DNA from: CAXXFQ01 sp963674475
Lineage (GTDB): Bacteria; Planctomycetota; Planctomycetia; Pirellulales; Thermoguttaceae
Direction of reading: 5' to 3'
NCBI GenBank assembly: GCA_963674475.2
Contig: CAXXFQ010000019.1
Location: 1 to 64,000, forward strand
DNA: 64,000 bases
The notes under the pieces: generated by a model
Told to the model about the DNA's origin: nothing
The model's database searches: none
What the model saw: the letters and a program-made list of their open reading frames with translations, nothing else
Position numbers and translations under genes: made by a program
In this document: piece by piece, positions 44,301 through 52,036 of the stretch
Layout: each line of letters begins with the position of its first letter
How positions within the stretch are numbered: the first letter of the stretch is position 1

Positions 44301-45920
44301 GTCGAAGGTGATCTCCGAGCGATCGAGGCGGAACCAGACGAAGCCGGCGTCGACCTCTGCGAGGGTGGTGAATTCGCCAGCGGTGGGCGTGAGGCTGTCG
44401 TCCGCTTCGCGGGTGAAGGCGTAGGTCTCGTTTCCACCATGGACGATGCGAACGCGGTCGCCTTCGTCGAGCAGGCGGAAGACGTCGACGAAGTCCCAGC
44501 CCCGCCCGAGCGGTGCTTCCTCCGCAGCTTCCCGAGCGAGCGTGATCGTGCCGGTGAACGACGTCGACAGCTCGACGAGTTCGTCCGCCATGACGCCCGT
44601 GCCCAGCTCCGCCGGGCCGGCGAAGACCGACGCGGTGGCGAACTCCGCCGGGTATTCGTTGGTCAGCGTGAGGCGGTAGTCGTACGTGCCGTCGGGCAGG
44701 TCGCGGTCCAGGCCGTCGCGTCCGTCCCAGCGATAGGTGAACAGCATCGAGCCCTCCACCGGTTGGAAGTATCGTTCGATTCGCCGGCCGGCGATCTCGA
44801 TGGTGTAGCGCATGCGCTCGGGCAGCAGCACCGAAGTCTGGCTGATGTCATAGCTCAGTTCGAGGGCGGGCAGGCTGGCCACCCGCTGCGAGTCGTATTG
44901 CAGCGCCAGCGCCGACCATTCGTCGAGCCGGCGATAGGCGGGCAGAACATGGTCGATCAGCAGTCGGCCGTCCGCCACGCCGACGCGCGAGCCGCTGGGT
45001 ACACTGCCGCAGGTGCGGATGTCCATCAGGTCGCTGATGGTGACGTCCTCGGCATCGCCGGGATCACCGCTGCCGCCCGGAGCGCGCCGGCCCAGGTTGC
45101 AGTCGCGGGGCGAGAAGTGTTCGACGGTGAAGACGACCCACTCGCCGTCGTCGGAGACGACGCCCATCGACTCCGGCTCCCAGGCGAGGGTTTCATCGTT
45201 GTAGACACCGACGGGGATGGGTGTACCCGGGGCGAAGCCGCGTTCGTTGCGCATGCGTACGGTGATCGGCTCGTCGAAAGTCTGGCCATTCGGCGTGAGT
45301 TCGCAGGCGTAGGTGAAGTGCGACTCGGTGGGCAGGGTGTTGGGCAGGTGCTTGCCGCGGTCGTACCAGGTGGCGTGCAGCTCGGCGGTGCTGTCGAGCG
45401 CGCCGGCGGGAACGTCGACCTCGATGGAGCCGTCGGAGTTGGCGCCGCTGCCGCCGCCCGGACCGACCGAGATCGCCGCGGGGTCGATCGGCGTAAGGTA
45501 CATCTCGCGCACCGCCGCCAGCTGCCCCGTGTTCACCTCCGCCCAGCGCTGGGCGTAGGTGTAGCCGGCGAGCGTGGCGGTGAGGGCGTAGGTACCACCG
45601 GTGGGCACGGCGAACTCGAAGGTGCCCGCCGCGTCGGTGTGCACGACGCCGTCGACGTCGGCGATCGCGATCCGCACGCCGGCCAGCGGCTCGTCGCTGA
45701 CGGCACTGAGCACCTTGCCGAGCACGCGGGTGTCCGAGTCACCGGGCCCGGGCTCGTTGTCGTTGCCGTTCGCGTTGCTGTTGCCGTTGGTGTTTCCATT
45801 GCTGTTGGTGTTGTCGTTGCCGTTGGGCTCGGGGGTATCGCCGCCACAGCCGGCCCAGGTGACCAGCAGCGCGGTGCACAGCAGCAGCATTCCCAGCGGA
45901 TGAAGGCGGTGGCGGAACAT
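41313..45920 (-). CDS. RHS/YD-repeat lipoprotein, 1535 residues
   Basis: ATG at 45920 with GGGAG upstream. A lipoprotein signal ends WAGC at residue 25, followed by an Asn-rich linker (33-55). Next come a carboxypeptidase-regulatory-like domain (VLGKVLSAVSDEPLAGVRIA) and a ZU5-like segment (AISVGPGGGSGANSDGSIEV). Dozens of YD repeats (TYTYDAETGLL, YEYDAENRLSAV) then lead to the RHS core (FYTDPQGSVHAI, YYVRERWYDPQAGLFVQRDP, DPWGLEP). About 115 residues after the core are unlike anything I recognise. RHS proteins form shells around a C-terminal effector or act as surface wall proteins. The lipid anchor suggests a surface role. Confidence 0.92.
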   Translation of the reverse strand: MFRHRLHPLGMLLLCTALLVTWAGCGGDTPEPNGNDNTNSNGNTNGNSNANGNDNEPGPGDSDTRVLGKVLSAVSDEPLAGVRIAIADVDGVVHTDAAGTFEFAVPTGGTYALTATLAGYTYAQRWAEVNTGQLAAVREMYLTPIDPAAISVGPGGGSGANSDGSIEVDVPAGALDSTAELHATWYDRGKHLPNTLPTESHFTYACELTPNGQTFDEPITVRMRNERGFAPGTPIPVGVYNDETLAWEPESMGVVSDDGEWVVFTVEHFSPRDCNLGRRAPGGSGDPGDAEDVTISDLMDIRTCGSVPSGSRVGVADGRLLIDHVLPAYRRLDEWSALALQYDSQRVASLPALELSYDISQTSVLLPERMRYTIEIAGRRIERYFQPVEGSMLFTYRWDGRDGLDRDLPDGTYDYRLTLTNEYPAEFATASVFAGPAELGTGVMADELVELSTSFTGTITLAREAAEEAPLGRGWDFVDVFRLLDEGDRVRIVHGGNETYAFTREADDSLTPTAGEFTTLAEVDAGFVWFRLDRSEITFDSAGRQVSLADRNGNTTTYAYNADGMLTSITDPVGLVTTFAWSATNPPRLTTVTDPAGRATSFEVNDAGELVQITNPDGSTRQFAYDADHRLTSQTDAGGHTTSYTYDAASAVVRVDRPDGSHSEHVAIGSAGAVTDEPGDLGTETNPAPVANASYTDAAGQEWIYTVNAFGLRTSITDPLGRVYRLERNVDNLLTTVWMPSEHFQTFSYDSQGRITVMSGDSSTAYGIDEVHITYDDTVDLPATVTDETIGTWANTYDEHGNLQSVTLPDGRVYTFSYNDHGQRLTVKIAGEITTYAYNAQGNLATVADPSGATWTLGYDDYGNLASLTDPDGRHTAVSYNALNQPTRYVNSAGEEVLLSYAPALGSADRDGGGPVAVVTAITDGRGNVSSYAYDEVYNLVRETDALGHATTYEHDGLGRVTAIVQPTGARVDFEYDALDHVTRKTLSTGEVYTYTYDAETGLLAGTAGPAQETAYTYNRFERPITLATTFLPGGPTVQLDYTYRQSNYFGSLYTMRVGDDYTEYGYEFDGDQPLLPADLYGGTYFWISLAYDGLGRLARAEEFYTGSATVYTYDAAGRVQQADYDDYLGDPMYSEQYTYTAAGLLTAARLGDHDWTYGYDEAGRLTLATDELDASGAGQYTYDAAGNRRRAGAEANYTYDAANRLTRDPQYSYEYDAAGNRTARTQLVTGERITYEYDAENRLSAVVPPTGERIEYAYDGYGRRVTRTAGGITTQYVYEGEEELAEFVNGDLAVEYVNGLYVDKPMGVRVGGFYAAELAFFYTDPQGSVHAIADDYGSVETTPTYSAFGEPVDITGLPGFRSFAGRAWDADAGLYYVRERWYDPQAGLFVQRDPLRLTEAIAPYSYAGNRPTISRDPWGLEPQGNYGLRGLVNDQVVQPGINTGITEGIKRIPIGGAGGAAAFGQYNQWKDVINVYGSDNPAEAGIRWYEGRWWNPAGSYVNDFLTLGGCVPRRTARLQRIPGLRSGLRNFFGR
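45756..45824 (-). repeat. Asn-rich linker-coding repeat in RHS lipoprotein
   Basis: Imperfect hexanucleotide units encode N-G, N-D, N-T, N-S and N-A pairs (residues 33-55) directly after the lipobox. This mirrors the linker of the beta-helix lipoprotein. Confidence 0.85.
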
Positions 45921-46038
45921 GGCAGGACTCCCGATGGCGTAGGCTGGTGGTTAGGCCGGTCCCGAGGCGTAGCCCAGGCCGGCGTTCTTGGCCGCGGGGG
46001 CATTCTCGGCGCGCAGGCCGGTGCGGGCAAGTGCGCAC

Positions 46039-46082
46039 AAAAAAGCACCGGCTGGCGCTCGCAACAAGCCACCAGCCGGCGC
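46039..46082 (-). terminator. Rho-independent terminator of the lamin-tail-domain gene
   Basis: On the minus strand the stem is GCgCCGGCTGG with CCAGCCGGtGC, a one-base mismatch, followed by six T. It lies about 50 bases after the stop of the gene ending at 46135. Confidence 0.85.
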
Positions 46083-46134
46083 TTCGATTTCACCCGGTGC
46101 CGCTGCTCACGCAGCCAAGCCGAGCGCAGCGACC

Positions 46135-48142
46135 CTAGGCAGCCGCCTGCTGACGCCGACGGATCACGACGCCGCCGCCCACCATGAGCAGCACGCCGAT
46201 CGTGATCACGCCCCACTCGGTCATCGTGGGCACCGGCTCGACGCAGTTGTCGAGCGTGAAGGCACCCGGGCTGCCGATGTCGCCCAGGCTCGAGGTCGTC
46301 GAGCCCTGGCTGTCGCCGACTTCCGAGAGCACCCAGCCGTAGATGTCGTTGACGCCGACCGAAGCCGCACAGGGCCAGCCGCTGACGTCCTTGGTGCGGA
46401 TGGTGCCGGCGAAGGTCTCGTCGTCGTACTGCAGCATGTCCACCACCGTGCCGGAGGTGTCGTAGATGTAGTAGGTGTCCGCGCGACCGAAGAGGCCCGC
46501 GCCGGTAGGCTGGATCTTGACCGACGGGTCGAGGCCCCAGTCCGTGCGGAAGGCGGCGGCGTCGGCGGCCTCGGTGACGATGACCGACTCGCCGACCGCG
46601 ACCACGCCCAGGTCGCTCAGCGGGTACTGGGCGCCGAGGTTGGCCTCATCGGTGAAGCCCCACCCGGTGAAGTCGACGGGGTCCGGGCCCAGGTTGGTCA
46701 GCTCGAAGAACTCGTCGCCGTTGCCGGAGTACATGTACTCGGTGATGACGACGTTGGAGGTCTCCGCCGCCGGGCAGCCGCCGGTGCAGTCGGTGCTGTC
46801 GCCCTGGTAGGTGCCGTGGGCGAGCTGGCAGTCGACTTCGCTCATGACGCTGCAGGCGCCATCGATGCAGCAGGCGCCCTGGACGTCCGGGCAGTCGTAG
46901 ACGACGAAGCTGCCCGGGTTACCGATCATGTTCGGCCACAGCGGCGAAGCGAACGAGCCCTGGGCGTCGCCGACGCTGGAGAGCTGCCACTGGAAGATGT
47001 CGTTGGCGCCGATGCCGTCCTGGCAGACCCAGCCGCTGATATTGTCGGTGACGATGCTGCCCGGGAAGGTGCCGTCGCCGTACGCCAGCTGGTCGACCAC
47101 GGTACCGGAGGCGTCGAAGATGTTGATGACGTCGTCGCCGCCGAGGCCCGGAGCGCTGTTGCCCAGCACGGTGACGCCGCTGATGCCCCAGTCCATGATG
47201 AAGTCAGCTGCCTCAATCTCGGTGAAGATGACCGACTCGCCCGGCGCGATCGTGCCCAGGCCGCTGAGGTCGAAAGTGCCCGGCACGGCGCTGTCGTCGT
47301 CGAAGCTCCAGCCGGTCAGGTCGACGGCGACGGTGTCCAGGTTGGTGAGCTCGACGAACTCGCCGCTGTCACCCTTGTACATGTACTCGGTGATGCGGAC
47401 CATGCGCGTTGCTGGGCTGCGGGCAGGTGTAGGTGTTGCAGTCCGTGCCGTCGCCCTGATAGAGGCCGCCCGCCTGCGCACAGGCCGACTCGGTATCGGT
47501 GAACAGGCAGTTGCCGCCCAGACAGCAAGCGCCGATCTGCTGCGTCGGGCAGGTGAAGAAGACATGCGTGCCGGGGTTGCCGACGTCGCCCGCGGTGCTC
47601 GCGTAGGAGTTCTGCACGTCGCCGACGCTGGAGAGGAACCAGCTGAACGGGTCGTTCGTGCCGAGCGCCTCGGTGCAGACCCAGCCGCTGGCGCCCTGGG
47701 TGCGAATGCTGCCCGGGAAGTCCTCGTCGCCGTAGGTCAGCTGATCGACCAAGGCGTCGCTGGCGTCGTACAGGTTGATCTCGTCATTGCGGCCCAGGTT
47801 GTTGCTGTACTCGCCGATGACCTTGACGGTACCCGCCAGGCCCCACGCCAGACGGAAGTTGGCTGCGGTGTCCTCGGTGATGATGACCGACTCGCCGGCC
47901 GCCACCGAGCCGAAGGCGCTCAGATCGAGCGTGCCCGGGATCTGGCTGCTGTCGTCGTAGCTCCAGCCGGTCATGTCGATGGCTGAGGTGCCCACGTTGG
48001 TGAACTCGACGTACTCTTCGCCGCTGCCCGAGTACATGTACTCGGTGATCCGCATCTGGCCCATCGCCGTCGACGCCAGCACCGCCAGCACCGCCACGCT
48101 CAGCAGCCCGCGGGCTGCGCTTGCCGTACCACTCTTGGTCAT
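46135..48142 (-). CDS. Triple lamin-tail-domain surface protein with IPTL-like sorting tail, one frameshift
   Basis: ATG at 48142 with GTGGGAG upstream and a signal peptide (GLLSVAVLAVLASTAMG). Three repeats follow, each starting RITEYMYSG..EYVEFTN-like, with DMTGWSYDD and AAGESVIITE. They are lamin-tail-like domains, separated by small Cys modules (GACCLGGNC, GACCIDGAC). The frame shifts once near 47405, between repeats one and two; the span is 3n+1 bases, so one base removed gives about 668 residues. The end reads PVPTMTEWGVITIGVLLMVG then a basic RRRQ, an IPTL-CTERM-like signal. It is probably a cell-surface protein processed by an exosortase-type enzyme. Confidence 0.87.
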
Positions 48143-48437
48143 CTGTATTCTCCCACTCCCGATAAGTGTCCGTAGCACGAGGTTCCGCCGTGAACGACGG
48201 TCGTCACAGGCTTGCTTGGTCTCTCCCCGAAAAGCCGGCTTGTGGTTACACTCCAGGCCGAGCCCCAGCCGGGCGCCTGCAACCCCCAACCACCGCTTGC
48301 CCTCAAGGGAAGAGCGCAATCCGCCTCCAGTGCACCATCCCAACCGATACTCATTAAGGCGTATTGAGCGGTGCGCTAGTTGACGATTAAGAATGGCCGA
48401 TCAGATCGATCCGGTAGGGGTGGGCCCACCGTGCGAT

Positions 48438-49136
48438 CTACGCGAACTCCGCCGGCAGCAGGCCTTGCGCAACGTCCTGCAGGGCAGCGGGTTGCAGAAT
48501 CCGAAACTGCTGGTGGTCGATGACCTCGATCAGGCCGGTCTCCGCCAGCCGGCGGAGCGTGCGGGAGAGCGTCTCGCTGGTGAGATTCAGGTGACTGGCC
48601 AGGTCCTTCTTGAGCATGGGGAGGATGAAGGCGGATCGGCCCGCGCTGGGGTCCGCCTTGAGCAGGTGCCGCGCCACCCGGCCACTGGCGTCGCGCAGCA
48701 CGACGTCCTCCAGCAGGCCCACCAGCTGCCGCACCCACAGCGACATCCCCTGCAGCAGCTGCAGGCAGAGCTGGTGGTTCGTCTCGAGCAGGTGCTTGAG
48801 CCGCTGCGTCGGGATCAGCACGCACACCGTGTCCTCCACCGCCTCGGCATGGGCGGGGCAGTCGAAGTCACCCAACACAGCCACCTCGGCGAAGGTCCGA
48901 CAGGGCTCGGCGAAGTGCAGCACGTGCGACTTGCCCGTGGGGGCGATCTGGAAGATGCGCACCACGCCGCTCGCCACGACGTACAGGCCCGGACAGGGCT
49001 CGCCCTCGCTGAAGATGCGTTGGCCCTTGGGGAAGGTGCGCGTCACCGCCTCGCCGGCCACCAGCGCCCGCAGCTCTCCACTGAGCCCGCGAAATACCGG
49101 ACACCGCACCAACGTCCGCTCGACATCGACCGCCAT
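48438..49136 (-). CDS. Crp/Fnr family transcriptional regulator
   Basis: ATG at 49136 with AGGCGA upstream; the longer frame is spurious. The 232 residues hold a cyclic-nucleotide-binding-like domain (FPKGQRIFSEGEPCPGLYVV, SGVVRIFQIAPTGKSHVLHF). A C-terminal winged helix follows (LKKDLASHLNLTSETLSRTL). The four-Cys cluster of true FNR is not apparent, so a DNR-like redox or NO sensor is plausible. It is divergent from a ferredoxin-like gene and a YgbA gene, with an FNR/DNR-type box in between. Confidence 0.92.
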   Translation of the reverse strand: MAVDVERTLVRCPVFRGLSGELRALVAGEAVTRTFPKGQRIFSEGEPCPGLYVVASGVVRIFQIAPTGKSHVLHFAEPCRTFAEVAVLGDFDCPAHAEAVEDTVCVLIPTQRLKHLLETNHQLCLQLLQGMSLWVRQLVGLLEDVVLRDASGRVARHLLKADPSAGRSAFILPMLKKDLASHLNLTSETLSRTLRRLAETGLIEVIDHQQFRILQPAALQDVAQGLLPAEFA

Positions 49137-49170
49137 CACGAGTCGCCTTTCGTTCCACACCGCAGCCCGC

Positions 49171-49212
49171 TTGACGCAGATCAAGGCCAAGCCCGCCGAA
49201 GTGTCGTACACT
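49171..49212 (+). promoter_or_regulatory. FNR/DNR-type box with matching -10 element
   Basis: TTGACGCAGATCAA (49171-49184) matches TTGAN-N4-NTCAA with both half-sites intact. A TACACT -10 candidate at 49207-49212 puts the transcript start near 49219. The box centre is then at about -41.5, the class II activation position. The box also lies 35-48 bases before the regulator's own start on the other strand. Confidence 0.8.
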
Positions 49213-49302
49213 CTCGAGGGACAAGCAAGCGTGGCGGGTCGCGACCGGCACCGGGGTTCACCGCACCGGACGGTTCGAGGCCGCGATAGGAGGTGCCTCA
49301 GC

Positions 49303-50089
49303 GTGCAGCGTGAGATCATCCACATCGACGAGGCCAAGTGCGACGGTTGTGGCCTGTGCGTGCCCGCCTGTGCGGAGGGGGCGTTGCGCATCGTGGCGGG
49401 CAAGGCCCGCCTGGTCGCGGACCGGCTGTGCGACGGCATGGGCGCTTGCCTGGGGCACTGTCCGCGCGGCGCGATCCGGATCGAGCCCCGCGAGGCGGAC
49501 GCCTTCGACGAAGCCGCGGTCGCGGCCCACACCGGCGCCGCCGCCCCGACCGCCACCGAGGTCGCTACGTCGCCGCCCGCCGCCTGTCCGGGCAGCCGAT
49601 TCGCGCGGTTCGAGCCGAAGGCCGCCGCCGCCAATGTGCCAGACAGTGACACGCCGGCGTCCGCCTCCCAGCTGACCCATTGGCCCGTCCAGCTCATGCT
49701 GCTGCCGGCCGAGTCGCCGGTGTTCCACCAGGCCCGCCTGTTGCTCGCCGCCGATTGCGTGCCGTTCGCCTATGCGGACTTCCACCGCCGGCTGCTGCAA
49801 GGGCGAACCCTGGCGGTGGGCTGCCCCAAGCTCGACGACCTGGGTGTGTACATCGACAAGCTCACCGCCATCCTCCGCCGGCACGACCTGCAGAGCATCA
49901 CCGTCGCGCGGATGACCGTGCCTTGCTGCATGGGGCTGGTCCACGCGGTGCGGGAGGGCCCAGCAGCGGGCGGGCACGCACGTGCCGGTGTCCGAAGTGG
50001 TCGTCACGCCGCAAGGCGAACTGCAGCGCTGCAGCGCCCTGCCCACGCCGGTCCCGAGCGTGCCGCAACGGAGCTGCTGTCATGACTGA
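49303..50089 (+). CDS. 4Fe-4S dicluster ferredoxin-like protein, one frameshift
   Basis: The GTG at 49303 has a full AGGAGGT ribosome site. Two 4Fe-4S motifs (CDGCGLCVPAC and CDGMGACLGHC) occupy the first 60 residues. After a low-complexity stretch comes a second domain with VPFAYADFHRRLLQGRTLAV, GCPKLDD and MTVPCCMGLVHAV. A GGG run near 49956 shifts the frame. The true end (VSEVVVTPQGELQRC to SCCHD) is then at 50089, overlapping the YgbA gene start. The span is 3n+1 bases. In other bacteria such proteins sit beside hybrid-cluster or NO-response genes; here it may serve redox signalling or NO detoxification. Confidence 0.85.
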
Positions 50090-50510
50090 CGCGTCCGTGC
50101 CGACGAAGGCAGCCGCCGTGCCTGACCCAGCCCAGCGTTCGCGCGGGCCCGCCGATCGTCGCGCGCGCCAGCTCCGGCGCGACCTGCGCACCGTCGCCAC
50201 CTTCATCCAGGTCGACTGCGACGCCCACCATCGCCGCCAGCCGCGGTGCACGCCGACGCTCAAAGGCTATGACCTGGACCGCCTCACCCGCCGACCGCTG
50301 CTGCTCTGTGCGGATTGTCGCAAGCTGCTCGCCCACGCCTTGGTCAAGCGGACGCTGTGCCCGCTCGACCCGAAGCCCGCCTGCAAGGACTGCCCCGAGC
50401 ACTGCTACGCCCCAACCTACCGCGCCCGCATCCGCCAGGTCATGCGCCGCGCCGGAACCCGCCTCGTCCTCCGCGGCCGACTCGACTACCTGTGGCATTT
50501 GCTACGGTAG
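50082..50510 (+). CDS. YgbA-type nitrous-oxide-stimulated promoter family protein
   Basis: ATG at 50082, overlapping the end of the ferredoxin-like gene. The 142 residues carry the family's Cys pattern: LLLCADCRKLLAHA, then CPLDPKPACKDCPEHCYAPT, then RIRQVMRRAGTRLVLRG. This family is induced by nitrogen oxides under Fnr/Dnr/NsrR-type control; its biochemical role is unclear, though a metal or Fe-S site is likely. Together with the FNR box and the regulator it makes a compact NO/low-oxygen response module. Confidence 0.9.
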   Translation: MTDASVPTKAAAVPDPAQRSRGPADRRARQLRRDLRTVATFIQVDCDAHHRRQPRCTPTLKGYDLDRLTRRPLLLCADCRKLLAHALVKRTLCPLDPKPACKDCPEHCYAPTYRARIRQVMRRAGTRLVLRGRLDYLWHLLR

Positions 50511-50528
50511 CGGGGCCCGTGAGCACAC

Positions 50529-50557
50529 TTGGCTTTCTGCCGGAATCGCGATATAAT
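50529..50557 (+). promoter_or_regulatory. Consensus sigma-70 promoter, TTGGCT-N17-TATAAT
   Basis: The -10 is perfect (50552-50557), the spacing is ideal at 17 bases and the -35 is good (50529-50534). It lies in a local AT-rich patch. It would start transcription near 50564, about 100 bases upstream of a 48-codon frame. Confidence 0.75.
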
Positions 50558-50666
50558 ATTATAGAGAGCGCGGCCGGGACTGTCTCCCGATGACCCGCTG
50601 AGCAGCCTCCTTGTCGTGACGGCGACCAGACTCATTCTGGTGTTACTGACGAAGATGGAGGTGCTT

Positions 50667-50813
50667 ATGGCAAAAACTGATTGCTCGCTGACGACACTAC
50701 CGGTGTGGCTTGCTCGATTCTCTCGTGATTCGCTTGCGGCTTTCGCCGTCGTCACGGTCTTGACGGCTGCCATGGTCCCGCCCGCGCTCTCTCACTCGTC
50801 CCGCCTGCAGTAG
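50667..50813 (+). CDS. 48-residue membrane or exported small protein
   Basis: The ATG at 50667 is preceded by GGAGGTG at good spacing. The peptide has a polar start, a basic patch (RFSRDS) and a hydrophobic segment (LAAFAVVTVLTAAMV). No family is recognised. Support comes from the consensus promoter upstream and the ribosome site; length alone would not be convincing. Its stop lies 83 bases before the WecA/MraY-like gene, which may be co-transcribed. Confidence 0.55.
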   Translation: MAKTDCSLTTLPVWLARFSRDSLAAFAVVTVLTAAMVPPALSHSSRLQ

Positions 50814-50896
50814 CGTGGGTTCAATGGGCTCACCTTACCCTTCCAGTAGCGCACTGCCATTCTCGCCGCTGCCGGCATGCGGTACACTCTGCCGTC

Positions 50897-52036
50897 ATGG
50901 AGTGGCTGGTGCTTACGCCCGCGGTGGGTTGTTTTGTCGCAGCGGTGGTGCTGACGCCCCTGGTGCGAGCCATCGCGGTGCGCGCTGGCTTCGTCGACCG
51001 GCCCGGCGGGCACAAGCAGCATGGCCGAGTCGTTGCACTGGGCGGCGGGGTGGCGATCCTGCTCGCCATCGCCGGGCCGGCCGTGATCGCCTACGCACTG
51101 CTGGCGCACTGGGCGAGTGACACGCCACCCGACTGGCTGCCGGCTGCCTTGCTCGAGCACCTGCCGGGCCTCGCCTCGCGCGGGCCGCAGTTGGCGGCCG
51201 TGCTGGCGGGGGCGCTCGTGCTGCACGTCGTGGGGCTGATCGACGACGTCCGCCCGCTAGGCCCCGTGCCGAAGTTCATCGCCCAGTTCGCGGTAGCCGG
51301 CTTCATCGCCGGGCCGATGGGCCTGCGGGTGGTCGAGCTGCTGCCCGTTCCGCTGAGCATCGCCGCCACCGTGGCGTGGATGGTCGTGATCATCAACGCC
51401 TTCAACTTCCTGGACAACATGGATGGCCTCAGCGCGGGCGTCGCAGCCGTGGCGGGGGCGATCCTGGCGGTCGCCTCGCTGGCGAGCGGCCAGCTCTTCG
51501 TGCCGGCCCTGGCGGCGGCGGTCGTGGGCGGCGTCGCGGGCTACCTCGTCTTCAACTTCCACCCGGCTCGCATCTTCATGGGCGACGCAGGCAGCCTGGT
51601 GATCGGCTATCTCCTGGCGGTGCTCACCATCCTGGCCACCTACTACGACCCGGACCGACGCCTCTCGCCGTTCGGCTTGCTGGTGCCGGTCGTCGTGCTG
51701 GCGGTGCCGTTGTACGACGTGGGCAGCGTGGTGATTCACCGGTTGCGGCTGGGGATCAGCCCGTTCCGCGGCGATCGCCGGCACTTCTCGCACCGGCTGG
51801 TGCGCCGAGGGCTGACCGTGCGGGGCGCGGTGCTGACGATCTACCTCGCCACGGCGGCGACCGGCCTGCCGGCCATCGTGCTGCCCCGGGTGTCCTGGCC
51901 GTACGCGGTGCTGCTGCTGGGCCAGTGCCTCTGCGTGGTCGCCATCATCGCCATCCTCGAACACGCCGGCCCTTCCGCCGTCGAGGGAGCATCAACCAAC
52001 CCCGATGACAGCCGACACAATCCGCCCAAGCCATAA
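50897..52036 (+). CDS. MraY/WecA-like undecaprenyl-phosphate sugar-1-phosphate transferase
   Basis: The 379 residues form about ten helices with the family's catalytic loops: VDRPGGHKQHGRVV, GLIDDVRPLGPVPKF, FNFLDNMDGLSAG, RIFMGDAGSLVIG and the C-terminal DRRHFSHRL histidine motif. It transfers a HexNAc-1-phosphate from the UDP donor to undecaprenyl phosphate at the cytoplasmic face. The His motif at the end is typical of WecA/TagO rather than MraY. It is a second possible initiator of lipid-linked glycan synthesis, in addition to the sugar transferase at 8794. Confidence 0.93.
   Translation: MEWLVLTPAVGCFVAAVVLTPLVRAIAVRAGFVDRPGGHKQHGRVVALGGGVAILLAIAGPAVIAYALLAHWASDTPPDWLPAALLEHLPGLASRGPQLAAVLAGALVLHVVGLIDDVRPLGPVPKFIAQFAVAGFIAGPMGLRVVELLPVPLSIAATVAWMVVIINAFNFLDNMDGLSAGVAAVAGAILAVASLASGQLFVPALAAAVVGGVAGYLVFNFHPARIFMGDAGSLVIGYLLAVLTILATYYDPDRRLSPFGLLVPVVVLAVPLYDVGSVVIHRLRLGISPFRGDRRHFSHRLVRRGLTVRGAVLTIYLATAATGLPAIVLPRVSWPYAVLLLGQCLCVVAIIAILEHAGPSAVEGASTNPDDSRHNPPKP

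Noticed and set aside
45756..45824. Possible CRISPR-like or satellite array
   Set aside because: Units are six bases, in frame and coding for an Asn-rich linker; there are no spacers and no cas genes in the window.
41928..46187. 1419-residue rightward open frame opposite the RHS gene
   Set aside because: It is the antisense shadow of a GC-rich gene; its translation shows only Val/Gly/Arg-rich sequence, while the minus strand has lipobox, YD repeats and RHS core.
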